From Aquatica leii (Eukaryota > Arthropoda > Insecta > Coleoptera > Lampyridae): DNA of 64,000 nucleotides. This document shows, piece after piece, positions 30,200 to 43,009 of the stretch. Location: assembly GCA_035610365.1 (NCBI GenBank), contig CM069439.1:2046001-2110000 (forward strand), given 5' to 3'. Position numbers and translations under genes: made by a program. Below the pieces are notes generated by a model. The model did not search any database and had not been told where the DNA came from. It saw only the letters and a list, made by a program, of their open reading frames with translations. Position 1 is the first letter of the stretch, and each line of letters begins with the position of its first letter.

Positions 30200-33100
30200 C
30201 ATTTTAACTAATTGTTTTAAGAGACATTTATTTCGTTGTTAACTGAACGTGATTGATTTGATAAGGAAACTAATTGTCATTCAATAATAAAAGCATTAGA
30301 AAGCTATGAAAGATATAAAATAACAGGTAATTCTACAGGAAGCAATTAAGTAAATATCTTAAATACAATAATTAGCTAAATGAATTAATGACTTTTATTT
30401 AACAGTTCTGTTTGGTACATAAATGCTTACAAAAATTTGCAAATAAGTCAAACATGCATGTATAATTAAAACATCCTAAATGTGCATCTATATCCAAAAA
30501 TGACCAAATTATGCATTTATTAGGTATTATTTACTATTTGTTTTATCAAAACCTCAAATATCTTATTCAGTTTAATTTAGGTCTTTTAATCTGTTTGTTT
30601 TGTTTTCTTATACAGTACACCCCGCGTAATAGAATTACTTTCGGTTTTTGATAACAATAACCTATTAACAAAATCCGATATTAAAAAAAAAGTATTTTTA
30701 GAGTACAATAATTAAATTTTGAACTCTAAACAAGCGCATTGCAAAAATTCATGCAAAATAAATTATAGTTCATATATAAAAGATTGATAATTAAATTTAT
30801 GATTACTATAAATGATGTATATTCTATGTAGTAGCATACGTCCGGACCGTTCTTTAATAAAGTGATAATATTACTCGTCTGATAACATTACCCGTGATTC
30901 CAATAAACGGCGTACACTGTAGCAGTTTTTGCTTATGTCAAACATTCTTGGCACCTTCTGCTCTTTTTTGCTTGATGGTTGTTAAGATGAGTATAAAGCT
31001 AGTGAAGTCTGAAGTTTTATTTCATTTAGTTTTATTATTATATTTGAAGTTTAGAGAGCGTTATTAGCAGTGATGCACCACGCTGGCCATGCCTGCCGCT
31101 CTTGCCCTTTTCGTTTTTTAATACCATACTGAATGAATGAATTACGTATTTTATATACATAATGTAACGAATTTTGAAACTAATTTATTGAAACTAACTT
31201 TTTACACGTAATTTACATATGGTTATTATAAATGTAACTAACGAAAACATAATACTAGCAAAAGTTAAATCACACATTAACAGCTTTGTAGAAACAGGAC
31301 TTACATTAATTTATCACAGTAACCGCATACTGTCTGCGGATAAGATAATTAGTCATTTGATGCACTTGTTATTTACACTTGGCACACGCGTTAAACACTT
31401 TATTTATTTAGATCGACCCAGTATTCTTAACACTTCAGGTGTTTGACTTGACTAAACTCTAACTTCTTTTGGATACTTTTTATATTATTAGTTTATCTGA
31501 ATCTATAAAAATTTATTGAAGATTCCAAAGGAAGACACAAGGTTAATTAGTAAATAGTTCAGAAAACGAGTTTTGTATTTTTAGTACCGTAATGTTACGG
31601 TCAAATAAACTTGTAAATTATGTTTTATATTATATCTAAAATATAAAAATTTAAGAAACTAGAAAACACATCAAAACATTGTAATTAATAATTTATTATT
31701 TTGCTGTGCCACTAGCATTGTTTTATTATAGATTTAGATAATACCATCGATTATGCAATCTTTATATTGTTACTTTTATAATTGTTAGTTAGATTTAAAA
31801 AACTGATAACTTGCATAAATTGAATTCTTTATAATTATGGCGTTTTTGTGTTAATAAAGTAGTTTAGACCGTGACCTATTAATATAACATAATTTTTGGT
31901 AAATATTTATTATATGTTAAGTAGCATTGATTTTCTCATTGCATGTAGCATTCTTTTCTTTTATAAACTATAAAAAAATACGTATCGTTTTATTGCTTTA
32001 TCAATGCTTTCAAAAGTCAAACTTGCGGTTGTATAGTGTAAAAATTATAGTTAGGATCAATGTGCATAAATCTATTCAAATGTTAATGGTAACTATTTCT
32101 GGTAATGGCATATTGTGTAAAAGACCAAAGTTATATTGGCTGAATTTGCATATAATATACGTAAAAGTATTATTACTACAATAATAAATAATAAAAGCTC
32201 ACTTATATATACTATCGGAAGGTACAATCGAGTTGATTTATATCCTAATCGCTGAAATTGTGATGCGTGTCGTATACGATTTTATTCAATTTCGTTTTAT
32301 AAACTAAAATTGCGACAAACTACTATCAAAGTAAAAAGTTCTGACCCCTGAGTTTAAAATCTTGTATTTCAAAAAGTAATTGATGGCATTTTATGCACTA
32401 AAAATAGATAAGTAAAAAATTTAATTTTGCATAATATATTAAAATTTTAAGCTGTGGATGATACGTACGTTTTTAATCTCTATTTCCAAATTTTTGAAAT
32501 GACGTATTTCAAATATTGTTTGTATTATTAAGCATAACAGTAATGTATCATAATTTTGTTGTTATAACAAGTATTTTAAAGTAAAGGAACATACAAATCA
32601 AAATCGATTATTATTTTTCAATTAAATAAAAAGAAATCGATTATTTTCAAAATTATCATTCTATCAGTCTGAAAGAGTTTGTCATGATTATTGACTAAAA
32701 GTTAAAAATTACTAAAATTGTATTACAATGAGTTGTTTGATTTAACAAAAAAATAGCAAGAAACTACAAAATTGACACTATGTGTTTTTTTAAATGTATT
32801 AAATAATTTATTTATTAATATATAACTTTTGTATTTAGTAACAAAAGTTAAAGTTTTGTGAAGATTAAATACAAAAAAAAACGTTTTTTATTGAAGACAA
32901 TATCGACAAAAATTAGTCTTTGTATTTTTTGTTAAGAATGGATTGTACTTATAAATAATTATTTTTAACCAAACTAAGTAAAAGTTGCTTCCACATAGTT
33001 ACTTTTTTGTTAATTATATTTTTGTGGTACTTAAAGTTACTTGGTTTAATAGCCTGTTTTAGACTAAGAAAAGAAGAAAAGAATATAAACAAAATTTAAA

Positions 33101-34100
33101 CGAAAACTTTTAAAGTTGAATATTTGTTTTTAACACTGATTTAAGTTAATGTGGACTAAAAATTTGTCACAGTTTGTATATTTTAACATGCATAAAACTT
33201 TTAACGACGTCTAAACACAAGCGTTGGCAATGGTTCCATCATGTATCATGCAACAACTAAAAGTATTTGCAATACTCAATTTATTACAAAAATCAAATTT
33301 GATTTATATGATAAGCTATTAAATAAAACAAATTACTATAGTAGCAATATTCTACAAAATCAAGTCCGATTACTAACGTATACTAAACTTTGCAAAACAT
33401 ATTCTTTAGTTATAATTTGTTACTAAAAGAAAAGTTTTATTCTTTAACAAAGTTTATATTTATTGCAACATTAATCTTTGTTAGTATTCACAGGTTTTTG
33501 TGACGCATATAAAGTTTTTTGTGCAACTATTATTTGTTGACTTTTTAAATTAAATCATTAATTGTTTATAGTTATTTTAATATTTATATTTGTAAATATT
33601 GTGTTCAATTTTTATTTTTCAGTTGTTAAGTTGATAAATTAAAAAAAATAAGATATTCTGCGGTTGTCGCTGTTTCAGTGCAATAATTTCTGAGCTTTTC
33701 TTTGTATTTCTTTTAGTATTACAATTGCAAACTGTTTACAAAATAATTAAATTATAGGCCATTAAATATTTAAAAACATGTCCACTGGATAAAATATGCA
33801 AAAAAACTTAACTTCAGAAAGATACCGACTTGTAGCTAAATCCTGTTGTAAAAATAATACCTAAGTTAAATATATATGTATTTTGTAATAATTGCTTAAA
33901 TATGTGTATTACAAGTACATATATTCAAGTGTTATGTAGCATATTTTTTTAATTAATTATCTGTTTATAAACTGATAAATATTACTTTTTATGAATTTAT
34001 AGAGGCGTGTATCAACTTTTGTATAAATTTAAATATATGTACATACGCATAAATATGACTAAGCTAACTAGAATAATTTAACAAAAATAACACACTGAAC
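30200..34100. other. gene-free AT-rich stretch
   Basis: No gene recognised. A GC-richer patch at 31069-31110 begins CAGTGATG, which looks like a hAT terminus but lacks a partner. Bases 30614-30680 resemble the end of a pogo/Tigger-like transposon, again without a partner. Neither is strong enough to annotate. Confidence 0.4.
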
Positions 34101-34103
34101 ATA

Positions 34104-34320
34104 TCTATACTAATATTATAAAGAGGTAAACTTTGTAAGTTTGTATGTATGAGGTAGTTTTCGAAACCACTTATCCGATTCCAAAAATCCTTCACCAATA
34201 TTTGGAATGGATTTTCATGTTGAACATAAGCTATATATTATCTCGTTACGAAAATTGACAAAAAAATGATCGCGCGATGCGTTTCTTACAAACGTTGACT
34301 TAATTAATGGTAAGGGATAT
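34104..34320 (+). mobile_element. Helitron 5' end fragment
   Basis: TCTATACTAATATTATAAAG at 34104 is the characteristic start of arthropod Helitrons, with the required 5' TC preceded by A. It continues GAGGTAAACTTTGTAAGTTTG, TATGTATGAGG and then AACCACTTATCCGATT, TTCACCA and a block ending near ACATAAGCTATATATTATCTC, in the same order as known non-autonomous insect Helitrons. No CTRR 3' end with its hairpin was found within the next 600 bases, so the copy is 3'-truncated or decayed. Helitrons replicate by a rolling-circle Rep/helicase supplied elsewhere. Confidence 0.7.
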
Positions 34321-34329
34321 ACTTTTTAT

Positions 34330-35950
34330 AAAGTAGTTGTAAAACTTAAAAAGTTTTATAAAAATATCTGCGACAACATATATCTATATGACTAAAAGTT
34401 GTATTTAAAAGAATTTATATAATCTATCACGGGGAGTTTAAGTAAGTAATCTTAAATTCTTATTAATATATGTATATATTTGCTTATCATCGAAAATTGT
34501 CTTTGACGCATGATTGTTTGGACAAGTGGTTTAAATTTTGCAATCGTGTTTTTCAAAAACAAAAAAAATGCGCTTTGTTGTAAGCGAGTGGCGAGAAAGG
34601 CATCTACGAGATAGGTAGATACGCAGTCTACGTATGTGCCCGGAATAAGGTTAAAATTGATGTTCAAAAACTATGTAATATCGTAAACATGTCAACAGAT
34701 GGCACTGTTAGTTAAATACTAAAACGTGTTAACGACATTCTTTTAACTTTGAAGCTTTGTCGGTCTCGCCCATATATCGTCTTCAACACAAGAGTTAAGT
34801 GACGAGAGTTTAATTTAATAATTAAAGAAGTAATCTATTGTTTTATAAAACCACAAAATAAACATTTTTTTTTAGTTTAAAATACGGCTGGAGTTCAAAA
34901 GCAACGCTTGACTATTAACGATAAAAATAGCAAAGAAAGACAAAATCATCCTTGTCAAATAGTCAATTATATATGATGTGGTGCTGTCACAATCAATCGA
35001 AATACAACTAATACGCAAATAGAGTCACGCGTTTTATTAGTTAGAAAAAAAACATGCTCTACAACGGTTAGGCAAACTAACTAAAACATCTATCCAGACT
35101 GACGTGACTCACGCAAGCGGAGCTGTAGACACAGTTAGTCAAATCATAAAAATGAAAAATGTAACTATTTTTGCATTAAAAATTATTTTATTTCATAAAT
35201 CAGTAATTTTACTTATTTTTTCGTATTAATTTAGTAGAACATCGAAACAAAAATACTTGTTTTGCATATATAGTTTTATTTTTGCAGTGTTTTTCATTTA
35301 TTGAAGTATGATACATGATACATTTAAACATGTGTAAATACGTTATTTTTTAGGTATTATCTAGTGTACTTGAAAAGAATGTGCACTTCTTAGAACTTAA
35401 TTACACAATAGTAATTTAGCTACGTTTTTGATCCGATAACATTATTTTGTATTTATTTTGGTGTCAGCAAATTGCTGAGAAGAAATTTGCACTTATTAGA
35501 ATAGTTTAATTTTATTTACATTGTCAACAACCTTAGGAGACTATTTAATGCAACAGGTTTGTAATTTTGATTTATTTTACTAAAAATTTTAGTTTCTTAA
35601 AATTTGTACAAAAAGCAATTTGATTTTTTAATGTTAAAGTATCAAAACTGTTCTTATTTTTCTCTTTTTTTGTGTTATTTAGAAAACAAAGTACATACGC
35701 ACAAACTCGTTACAACTGTCAAATTTTTTGAATTATTAACTTTTTTGTTGATATGAAAGGTTTTAAAATATTTAGTAAAATAATTTTTTATGATTTATCG
35801 TTTTATATAAATTTTGCTTATATTAAAAACCCAGTTGGTAGTGTTGGATTGCTCCCTCTTTTTATTCCAGTAACGTCCACGCGTTTGGATTTGACAAGCA
35901 AACTACAAAGCCAGCACGTGTTAATAAAACAGCTCAGCAAAATAAAAAAA
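34330..35950. other. gene-free stretch, possible Helitron interior
   Basis: Nothing coding recognised. The less AT-rich piece 34550-34800 could be interior sequence of the Helitron, but I see no diagnostic end. Confidence 0.4.
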
Positions 35951-35959
35951 AAGATTCCG

Positions 35960-36200
35960 TTTATTTAAGGCGGTTCTTTCTTTATTCTACAAATCCAAAT
36001 CATACTCTGGTCCGTAAAGAAAACATTCAAGTCATCAACGTAAACAAACATCTCCAGTAAAATAGAAGCCAAAAAATTTGTGTAGCTTACACGACAAAGA
36101 CGGAAGAGAAGAGAGACAGCATTATACGTTGCGTTTGAGAAAATAAGGGGTACTTTCAAAGTGATATTGCCGACATAAAATGCAATGCTCGTCTTAGTGC
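35960..36200 (-). pseudogene. possible LTR-retrotransposon RT fragment
   Basis: A minus-strand open run (36159-35965) contains FSNATYNAVSLLFRL and then EMFVYVDDLNVFF. The second piece resembles the RT catalytic box of LTR retrotransposons (F.YVDD), and the first could be the 'GL.NAP.TFQ.LM' block before it. The spacing of about 35 residues is right for gypsy-type RTs. No other RT, RNase H or LTR sequence is visible, so this is tentative. Confidence 0.35.
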
Positions 36201-36209
36201 TGATGCAGA

Positions 36210-39200
36210 TTTGTTAATAAAGGTTTTTGTCGTATTTTCGTGATTTTACATAGGAAAGAATCTCCTTAATGGCATAAAACGAATGAAAATTCAATTAATG
36301 ATTGTGGAAAAATTGCTTAGATATGATGTACGTTTACGTTTTGCGATTTTGCGGTAATTTCCTTTCATCATTTCTAACATTTATTTACCGCTGCTTGCTA
36401 AATTTAAGAATTTAGTTACTACTATCTACTAAATGCATTCGTTTACTAACAAACTTAACCCTATTTGTAATACTTCAGTGACATACTTGTTATTTATTTT
36501 TTACCTTTTAGGAATGTTTATAAGATTACTAGCACTAGCAACCGGTTAAACCATAAATACCTTTTTTTCTTAATAAAATTTGGTGTCAATTCTATGTAAG
36601 GAGTCCAAGTATATGATTGTTATCACAAGCGCGAGGTTTTACTGGCTGCGCGTTTTTCTTTTCAATTTGTATAAATTTTCTATCGTTAACGTTTAATTTC
36701 AATATAAATTTTGCTACTGTCATTCTTAAATATACAACGTGTTGCGTAACTTGATACTTGAAATTAAATTTTGTTTTTTACTGTGATATTGGGTAAACTA
36801 TAGTTGTTTGCCTTATTATTTTTTCTTAAGACGTCAATGCTAAATAAATTTATTTTTTGTTAGTATAGTTGTGTTCTATTTGGTTTCCTTTAATGTTGTG
36901 AGGTGCGAGCAAGTATCTGTAATCTTTTTCTCGTTGTTGCGCCTTTTTAATTGATTATAACCGACACATCAAAAACAGGTTAAATTTTTTTAGTTGCTTT
37001 ATCCACGCCACTCTCCGATATTCAAGCTGCCGTTGCCTTTCTTGATTGTGGATTAAGTAACAGATAAGTGGACGTCTCAGCGTGCAGAGCTTACGTTTAC
37101 CGTAACAAAATTTTAAAAGAATCGTGTAATATTGCCGCGATTGACAATATTCCTGTTTTTCTATTATCAACAGAATTTGATTTTTTGCGTTTTATGATAA
37201 ATTGTGTTTTATATCGGTTGTAGAATTTTAAGATGTTTGTAAAACAATAACTAACTGTGTTTAATTTGTATTTTTTTAGACCTGTCTCACTACTAAAATA
37301 TTGTTTGAAATTGTTAACATTTCAAATATAAACTGATACTATTTTACACATTTTAGCAACATTATGTAACAACGTAGCCATAGGTTTAAAAATTTATTAA
37401 GACAGTAAATAAATCACTTTGAATTAAATGGTAGGGCCTAATACTGTGCATCGTTAATTAAAACGACGGTACTCTTTTGCGGTTATCTTCAAATGCATTA
37501 TAATTTTATTAACTTCAGTTTTAAAAACCAAATGATGAAGAATGTAATAATTTTCAGTGAATTTAAATTATGTTTTAAAACTTTTCACATATGGTTGAAT
37601 GACTCATATTCATTCATAAAATATTTAGTTCATAGTAATGGATCCTTGTTCTAAATATAGAAATCTTTTTAACGCAATTTGTTTTTAATATTATCAATAA
37701 ATAGATTTTAAACTACAAAATTTTCTAAAAATTTGTGTTTTTAATTGGTTGCAGAATCACCCTGTTATTTGTTTTTTGCGGTTAAAAATTTTTTAACTTG
37801 CTTATGTAGTTTATCAAACATGTGGTGCTTGCCATTTAATTTAGCCGAGAATAACCACACTACAGTTTTTCTCTAAATTTCGTGTTATGAAACGCAGGCT
37901 GTTTTTTCTAACAAAAATATGAGTGGAACTTAATGATCTGCTAAAAAAAATTGGTTTCTAATAGAATAGATATCGGTTCACCCAAATAAAAATATTTTTA
38001 TCTAACACTGTCGTGTTTAATCAAAATAATGAGTTGAGGTTGCTTCTTCCAATTGCAGAAAATTTAACTATGTCTTCTATTACAAACTGTACACTTTTGC
38101 TATGTATCCGTAATTTAAGCGGATACAAAGATTAAGGTTAACTCTCGTAAAAACAAAAATTTGCACGTTTGTTAGTATATTACTAAAAAAAAAATAAAAA
38201 GATTTTTTTTTAAAAAGATTTAAATAAAGTAATGAAAAACAACATGCTTTTTTTACTAAGAGATTTGAATGCGCGGGTAAGAAAAAAGTGATAACTACAC
38301 TAAAGCAAAAAATGTAATTAACAATCGTTAAATTATAATTGAAAATTACTGATGTAAAACTGCGTTTAAGAATATGTAACTCATACTTTTTCACTTCACA
38401 AAACAAATACAAATGATACGAAAAACTACTTTCTATATATTAGAAGAACAGCAGAATTGGGCATTATTTGAGTACATAGTAATGATTAAGGTTTTTTGAG
38501 CAACGACAGTTTTTTGTTATATTTACCGCAGTAACGGTAATGGCAATTAATTGTAACTTACCGCTAAGTATAATATTGGTGCAAACGGGGATAATTGATT
38601 GAGTTGTGATTAAATTTTAATTATAAACTAATCATTTAACGTATTTATTTATTTATCACGTTTTTTTAACACTTACGTTGGATTTAAGACTTTAAATAAA
38701 AAACTTTTTTTGATTACAATTTATATTCACACTTTATCTGGAACTAGAACATCCCGTCTCTTTTGATAATTGTTTTGAATGACTTTGATTGATCTCGAAG
38801 CTTGAGACGATTCAGTATGATAACTTTATAGTTATAATGTTGCTAAAATTGTCGAAGTTTTAATTGTTCTTATGTTTGTTTTTTATTGGTATATTTAATT
38901 TAAATTGTTTTTTAAACAAATTTACATTTACAACTACTTACAGATTGAACTTTTTAATATTAAGCAAAATAAAAACAAAAAAGTTCTTGATAAAGTTAAA
39001 GAATTTAAATTAAAAAAAAATTGTAATATGATTTAGCGAATTATTATTTCTACTTCAACGATTTGAAGTAAAAAAATTATAAATTTTTACATTTAATGTT
39101 TTTGAAACTTGATTTAAAAATTCTTTGTTTTGCTGACACTAAATTTTACTACATTAACTAACAAAAACTTTAATATGCTGATTCTTCAAAATTATAGGAA

Positions 39201-40040
39201 GATTTAAATATAATGACTGGCGTATTATAACGTCTAGGACGGCAACTTTTTAGTTTTATTACTAAATTTTACGGCATATTTCAAATAAAAATTGATTTTG
39301 TAATATGTGTTTTTTATTATAGTTACAGTTAAAGCATTGTATTAAACTAAGGTTTTATTAAAGTTCAAGATGTTATAAAAGCCGCAATATTATCCAACTA
39401 AATTGCAACCTACTGAATAATATTCTTATATAACAGTAAATTATTTTAATCTTTTAAACTTTAATAAACATATAATAAAAGATACTATATTTGATAATTT
39501 TATAATAAATTTGTTTTTAACTTCTACATTACAAATTTTTTCTCTCTATTATGCGTTGATTAAAACTAGATTTGAAAGATTAGTTATTGGATATTAAATA
39601 CAATATTTACAATCGCAAAGTATACTTCAATTGCATTTAAAAAATTAATTTTGCAATTTGCGTTTTCAATTGAATTTGTTGGATAGAAAAATTTACAACG
39701 TGCAACAAGATTATTTATTTTTTAATACTAGCTTTTCTACACGCGAAAACGTGGAAGCAACAAAAACGCCGGTAATAAGGTTTCTCTTATTTTTAAAAAT
39801 CCTATACAGGAATTACTTGACCTCATACCTTGTAATACTTATAATTTAATATCTGCAAACAAAACGTGTTTTTTGAAGAGATTTAAAATTAAGCTTTAGT
39901 ATTGTAAGAAAATTTTAATAGAAACCGATAATGCTGCTCTAAAAAAACTCTTATGCATTGATTTGTTATAATAAGATTTTTATGGTAATATAGCATTAAG
40001 TTGAAACAAATGTGTTAAAGGGTTTTTTAATTGAGTACGC
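36210..40040. other. gene-free AT-rich stretch
   Basis: No gene recognised. A minus-strand open run at 36955-37170 (HNQERQRQLEYRRVAWIKQL) looks protein-like and faintly resembles the N-terminal part of Harbinger-type proteins, but it is too short to assign. Confidence 0.4.
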
Positions 40041-40047
40041 AGAGATT

Positions 40048-40126
40048 TTTGAACGCAAGACGTTTAGATGTAGACGCGTTTGTATACAGAAACATTTGAA
40101 CGTAAGGACGTTTGAACGCAAATCAT
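40048..40126 (+). repeat. 16-bp minisatellite, five degenerate units
   Basis: Five consecutive units of 15-16 bases all start with TTT: TTTGAACGCAAGACG, TTTAGATGTAGACGCG, TTTGTATACAGAAACA, TTTGAACGTAAGGACG and TTTGAACGCAAATCAT. The first, fourth and fifth agree on TTTGAACG.AAGGACG. The unit is CpG-rich relative to its surroundings. Confidence 0.7.
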
Positions 40127-40829
40127 TTCTTTACACGAAGTAAAAAAAGTATCTGTTGAATTTGGGAGAAACAAATTTATACTGTATTTTCATTTTCAAA
40201 AACGTTGAGCACAAATTTGGATTTACACGTATATTAAGATTTAGTACAATCGATGTGTATGCGTGATCTATATTGCTACAATTTTAAATGCAATACACGT
40301 TTATTATTAATTTCTACTCCAAAAAAGAGTCAGAAAACAAAATGTAAAAAAGTCAAGCGTATTGAAACTGATATTTCAAAAGTATTTTAAAGCCAAATGA
40401 TTAATTTGTTTTTAATTTAAATTTTAAAGACACTTACAAGCACTGCATTTGATGGAACTATCCAGAAATAATGCTATGCAAATATATAGAAGCTAAAAAT
40501 GGAATTCCAAATATTGGAACAGATTATCGTAATAGATATGTTTAGTATAGGGCCTTCGTAGATACTTGTATTCCACGTGACATATCTATTAGGCAACCAA
40601 CATTGCTTGAATTTGTATAAAGTAAAACTAAAATAAAAAATTTGATTTATAAGATTTAAATTAAAGTTTAGTAATTAATTAAAAACGGTAACACAATAAC
40701 AACAATGCCAGTTTATTAGAAATAAAAACTAGTAATAATGATTATTTAAAATTATAACCGATGTTTAATATGTTGTTCTTTAGCTGCAATACATGTGTTA
40801 AATTTAGATTTTAAAAAACATTACAAAAG

Positions 40830-41150
40830 TCATCAATTTTAATATTTCGAATAGCATTAGTAATTTTATGTTTCAAGTTTTCAATATTGCGCAGCTGATT
40901 CTTACATACTGTGTTTTTTAATTGTCGTGAATGATATAACTTTTGGTTTATTATTTTTTCATTGTAGATTGTTGAACAAATTCAATTGTAGGTTGAGTAC
41001 TATGAGCCGTTACTTTGTCTTGCTGAAAGTAATTAAGTTGAAGTTCGTTGTCATCTCGCCAAACCCAAACTATTACGGTAACGTTCTGCGTTTACAGTAT
41101 TATAAAAAAATATTGAACCAGTTATTCTTCTCGACATTGCAATCCATTCA
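40830..41150 (-). pseudogene. IS630/mariner-like transposase relic
   Basis: Minus strand: RRITGSIFFYNTVNAERYRN, then FQQDKVTAHSTQPTIEF in another frame, and finally HSRQLKNTVCKNQLRNIENL followed by KHKITNAIRNI. These match the DDE part of the arthropod transposase family with 'ITGPIFF..TVN...Y', 'FQQD.ATAHTA', 'PDLTPCDF.LWG.LK..VYKN.P..I..LK..I..AI..I'. The catalytic Asp of QQD survives; the 'RSPDL.PCDF' block is lost. The plus-strand 75-codon frame at 40927-41154 is antisense. Confidence 0.75.
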
Positions 41151-41330
41151 TTAACTTTCGAAGTTGTGTGGCTCTAAAGCACTTAATAAAATTTCGTGAA
41201 CTTTAAAACGTTCTAGGTTTGTGTTTATTTGAATTAGAAAGTTGCAGTTCTAAAACATTTCTTACCTTTTTGTGATATATACACATGCAAAATTTCGTTG
41301 TGTTTGCTTATTAATTTTTATTACTCTTTT

Positions 41331-43000
41331 ATCTAAAATCACCGAAGTGGTTAATTTGACCCTTTGCAAAATTATTGTAATAATGAATATCTTAGAATCA
41401 CATAATTTTGATTACTTATAAATTACTTCACAAGTAGTGATTATTTGGGTTAGGTCCGGGCAAGTTCGTGCATGTCGCTTGCAGAAAGACAAGCACGTAC
41501 TTGTTGTGAGCTATGCGTATATGAATGCAGCGCTACAGAAGTTCAGCGCAGTATATTATAAATTTGTGCCAAGAACGTTTGGAATTTTTTATTGACAAAT
41601 AAAATTTATCAAGATATAGATTCGCGTGGACCCATTACAGTACCTATATCATTTAAAATGAAAAAAATTGATGGATGTATTTCTAATGAAAATCATGAAA
41701 GATTGTCTCTATAAATAAGAAGCAAACAGTTTGCGAAAAGTGAGGATGTGTGGACAGTTATAGAATGTAATGCACAACAACGGAATAGAATTTGTGATAT
41801 TCCTGAGCCAACCTCTTTTGCAAAACGGAGTGTAACAGACTTCTTACTAAGTACATTTCATTTATGCAAATACAATGATTTTTTAAAGTTTATTGGATCA
41901 TATCTATTTCAAAACTTGAGGTTCTTATTACCGTTTTATTGGGTCGTGGGGCATATAGTGTACGTGTTTAAGAAGTCGATAGCTTATGGTCAAAGGTTTA
42001 GCGATCTCCTTGTTTTGGTGAAATAATGTCGCGTCAAAGGTTCTAGGTTCTACTAGAAGTGAGCATTTGAAGAATGACAAATTTTTGTTTAGTATCAGAA
42101 ATGTTCATATCCAATTGCAAAAATTGCTACACGCTTGGGCAAATTGTTACTATTGATGAACAGCTGCTGCCGTCGAAAGCAAGATGTCGTTTTACACAAT
42201 ACATAGACAACAAATCAGATAAGTTTGGTATACAGTTTTAGTTGGCTGTTAATTTAAGTTCCACATATGTAGTAAATAGATTTCGTTACCCAGAGAGGGA
42301 TGATGCGCGGCCTTTATTCAACGTCTTTCTAAAAACGTTATATTAAAATTAATAGAACGGTATTTAAATAGATGGAGGAATCTCACTACTGGCAACTTTT
42401 TACAAGCTTGTCGTTGGCAAAACAGCTGGCAAAAGAAGTCAAGCGTGGAGTGGACGTAGTGACCAAATGTCAAGAAACTACTGTAAAGCATGTTTACGTA
42501 GATAGTCTGTCCACGTTTTTATAATATACTGGACCTAGCTGTAATTAACAGTTGTAACTGTAAGAATATGTTAAGAAGGAATGTTATTTTAGAACTCGCT
42601 TTGAAACTCCGCAAAAAGTACATAAAAAAACAAAATCCTGAGAGCCTGCGACAATACAAACGGTCAATCAAATTCACAAAATCGACACAAGTGCCAAATT
42701 TTGAAATATAAAGAAAACAAAACAAAAGAAATGTGTGTAATACGTAACAAATATGTTTGTGAAAACTGGAACTGTGGAAAAATCTCTTGCACAAAATAGT
42801 TGATATGTAAAAATGTTTGAATGATTGCATATTTTTTTTAACATAATTTATAATTTCTATAAACTTAAATTTGCACTATTTTTTTAGATTAGATGTTTGA
42901 AATAGTTGTACAATAAACAGATTTTTCAGAAAAAAGTTTATTTCCGATTTTAGATTGTTAATTTATAGAAAGAGTCAATTTGCCCACAAGTAGCGCTTTT
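41331..43000 (+). mobile_element. piggyBac element with decayed inverted termini
   Basis: Around the transposase pseudogene the left sequence GTGGTTAATTTGACCCTTTG (41348-41367) and the minus-strand right sequence GTGGGCAAATTGACTCTTTC (42982-42963) agree at 15 of 20 bases, and looser similarity (CTAAAA.. before GTGG) continues outward. They are placed as terminal or subterminal inverted repeats about 1.65 kb apart. I could not identify matching TTAA target duplications at both outer edges, so the exact limits are uncertain. Confidence 0.5.
41640..42800 (+). pseudogene. piggyBac transposase pseudogene
   Basis: The N-terminal open stretch (41748-42026) gives WTVIECNAQQRNRICDIPEP and AKRSVTDFLLSTFHLCKYND. 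Then FCLVSEMFISNCKNCYTLG, VTIDEQLLPSKARCRFTQYI, DNKSDKFGIQF and WRNLTTGNFLQACRW follow, matching the piggyBac blocks 'TVDEQL..FRGRC.F.QYI..KP.KYGIK' and 'VTTDNFFTS..LA', where the catalytic Asps are (first kept in IDE, second lost in TTGN). RRNVILELALKLRKKYIKKQ and a C-terminal Cys-rich part (KTKEMCV, NKYVCENW) complete the protein. Order and spacing are full length, but at least four frame changes and several stops break it. Confidence 0.85.
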
Positions 43001-43009
43001 AGGTATTTA

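Noticed and set aside
30614-30680. ACAGTACACCCCGCG, possible pogo/Tigger-type terminus
   Set aside because: No matching end within several kilobases and no transposase; left unannotated.
31069-31110. CAGTGATGCACCACGC, a hAT-like terminus
   Set aside because: No inverted partner and no eight-base duplication found, and its orientation does not close the hAT pseudogene at 29490-30175.
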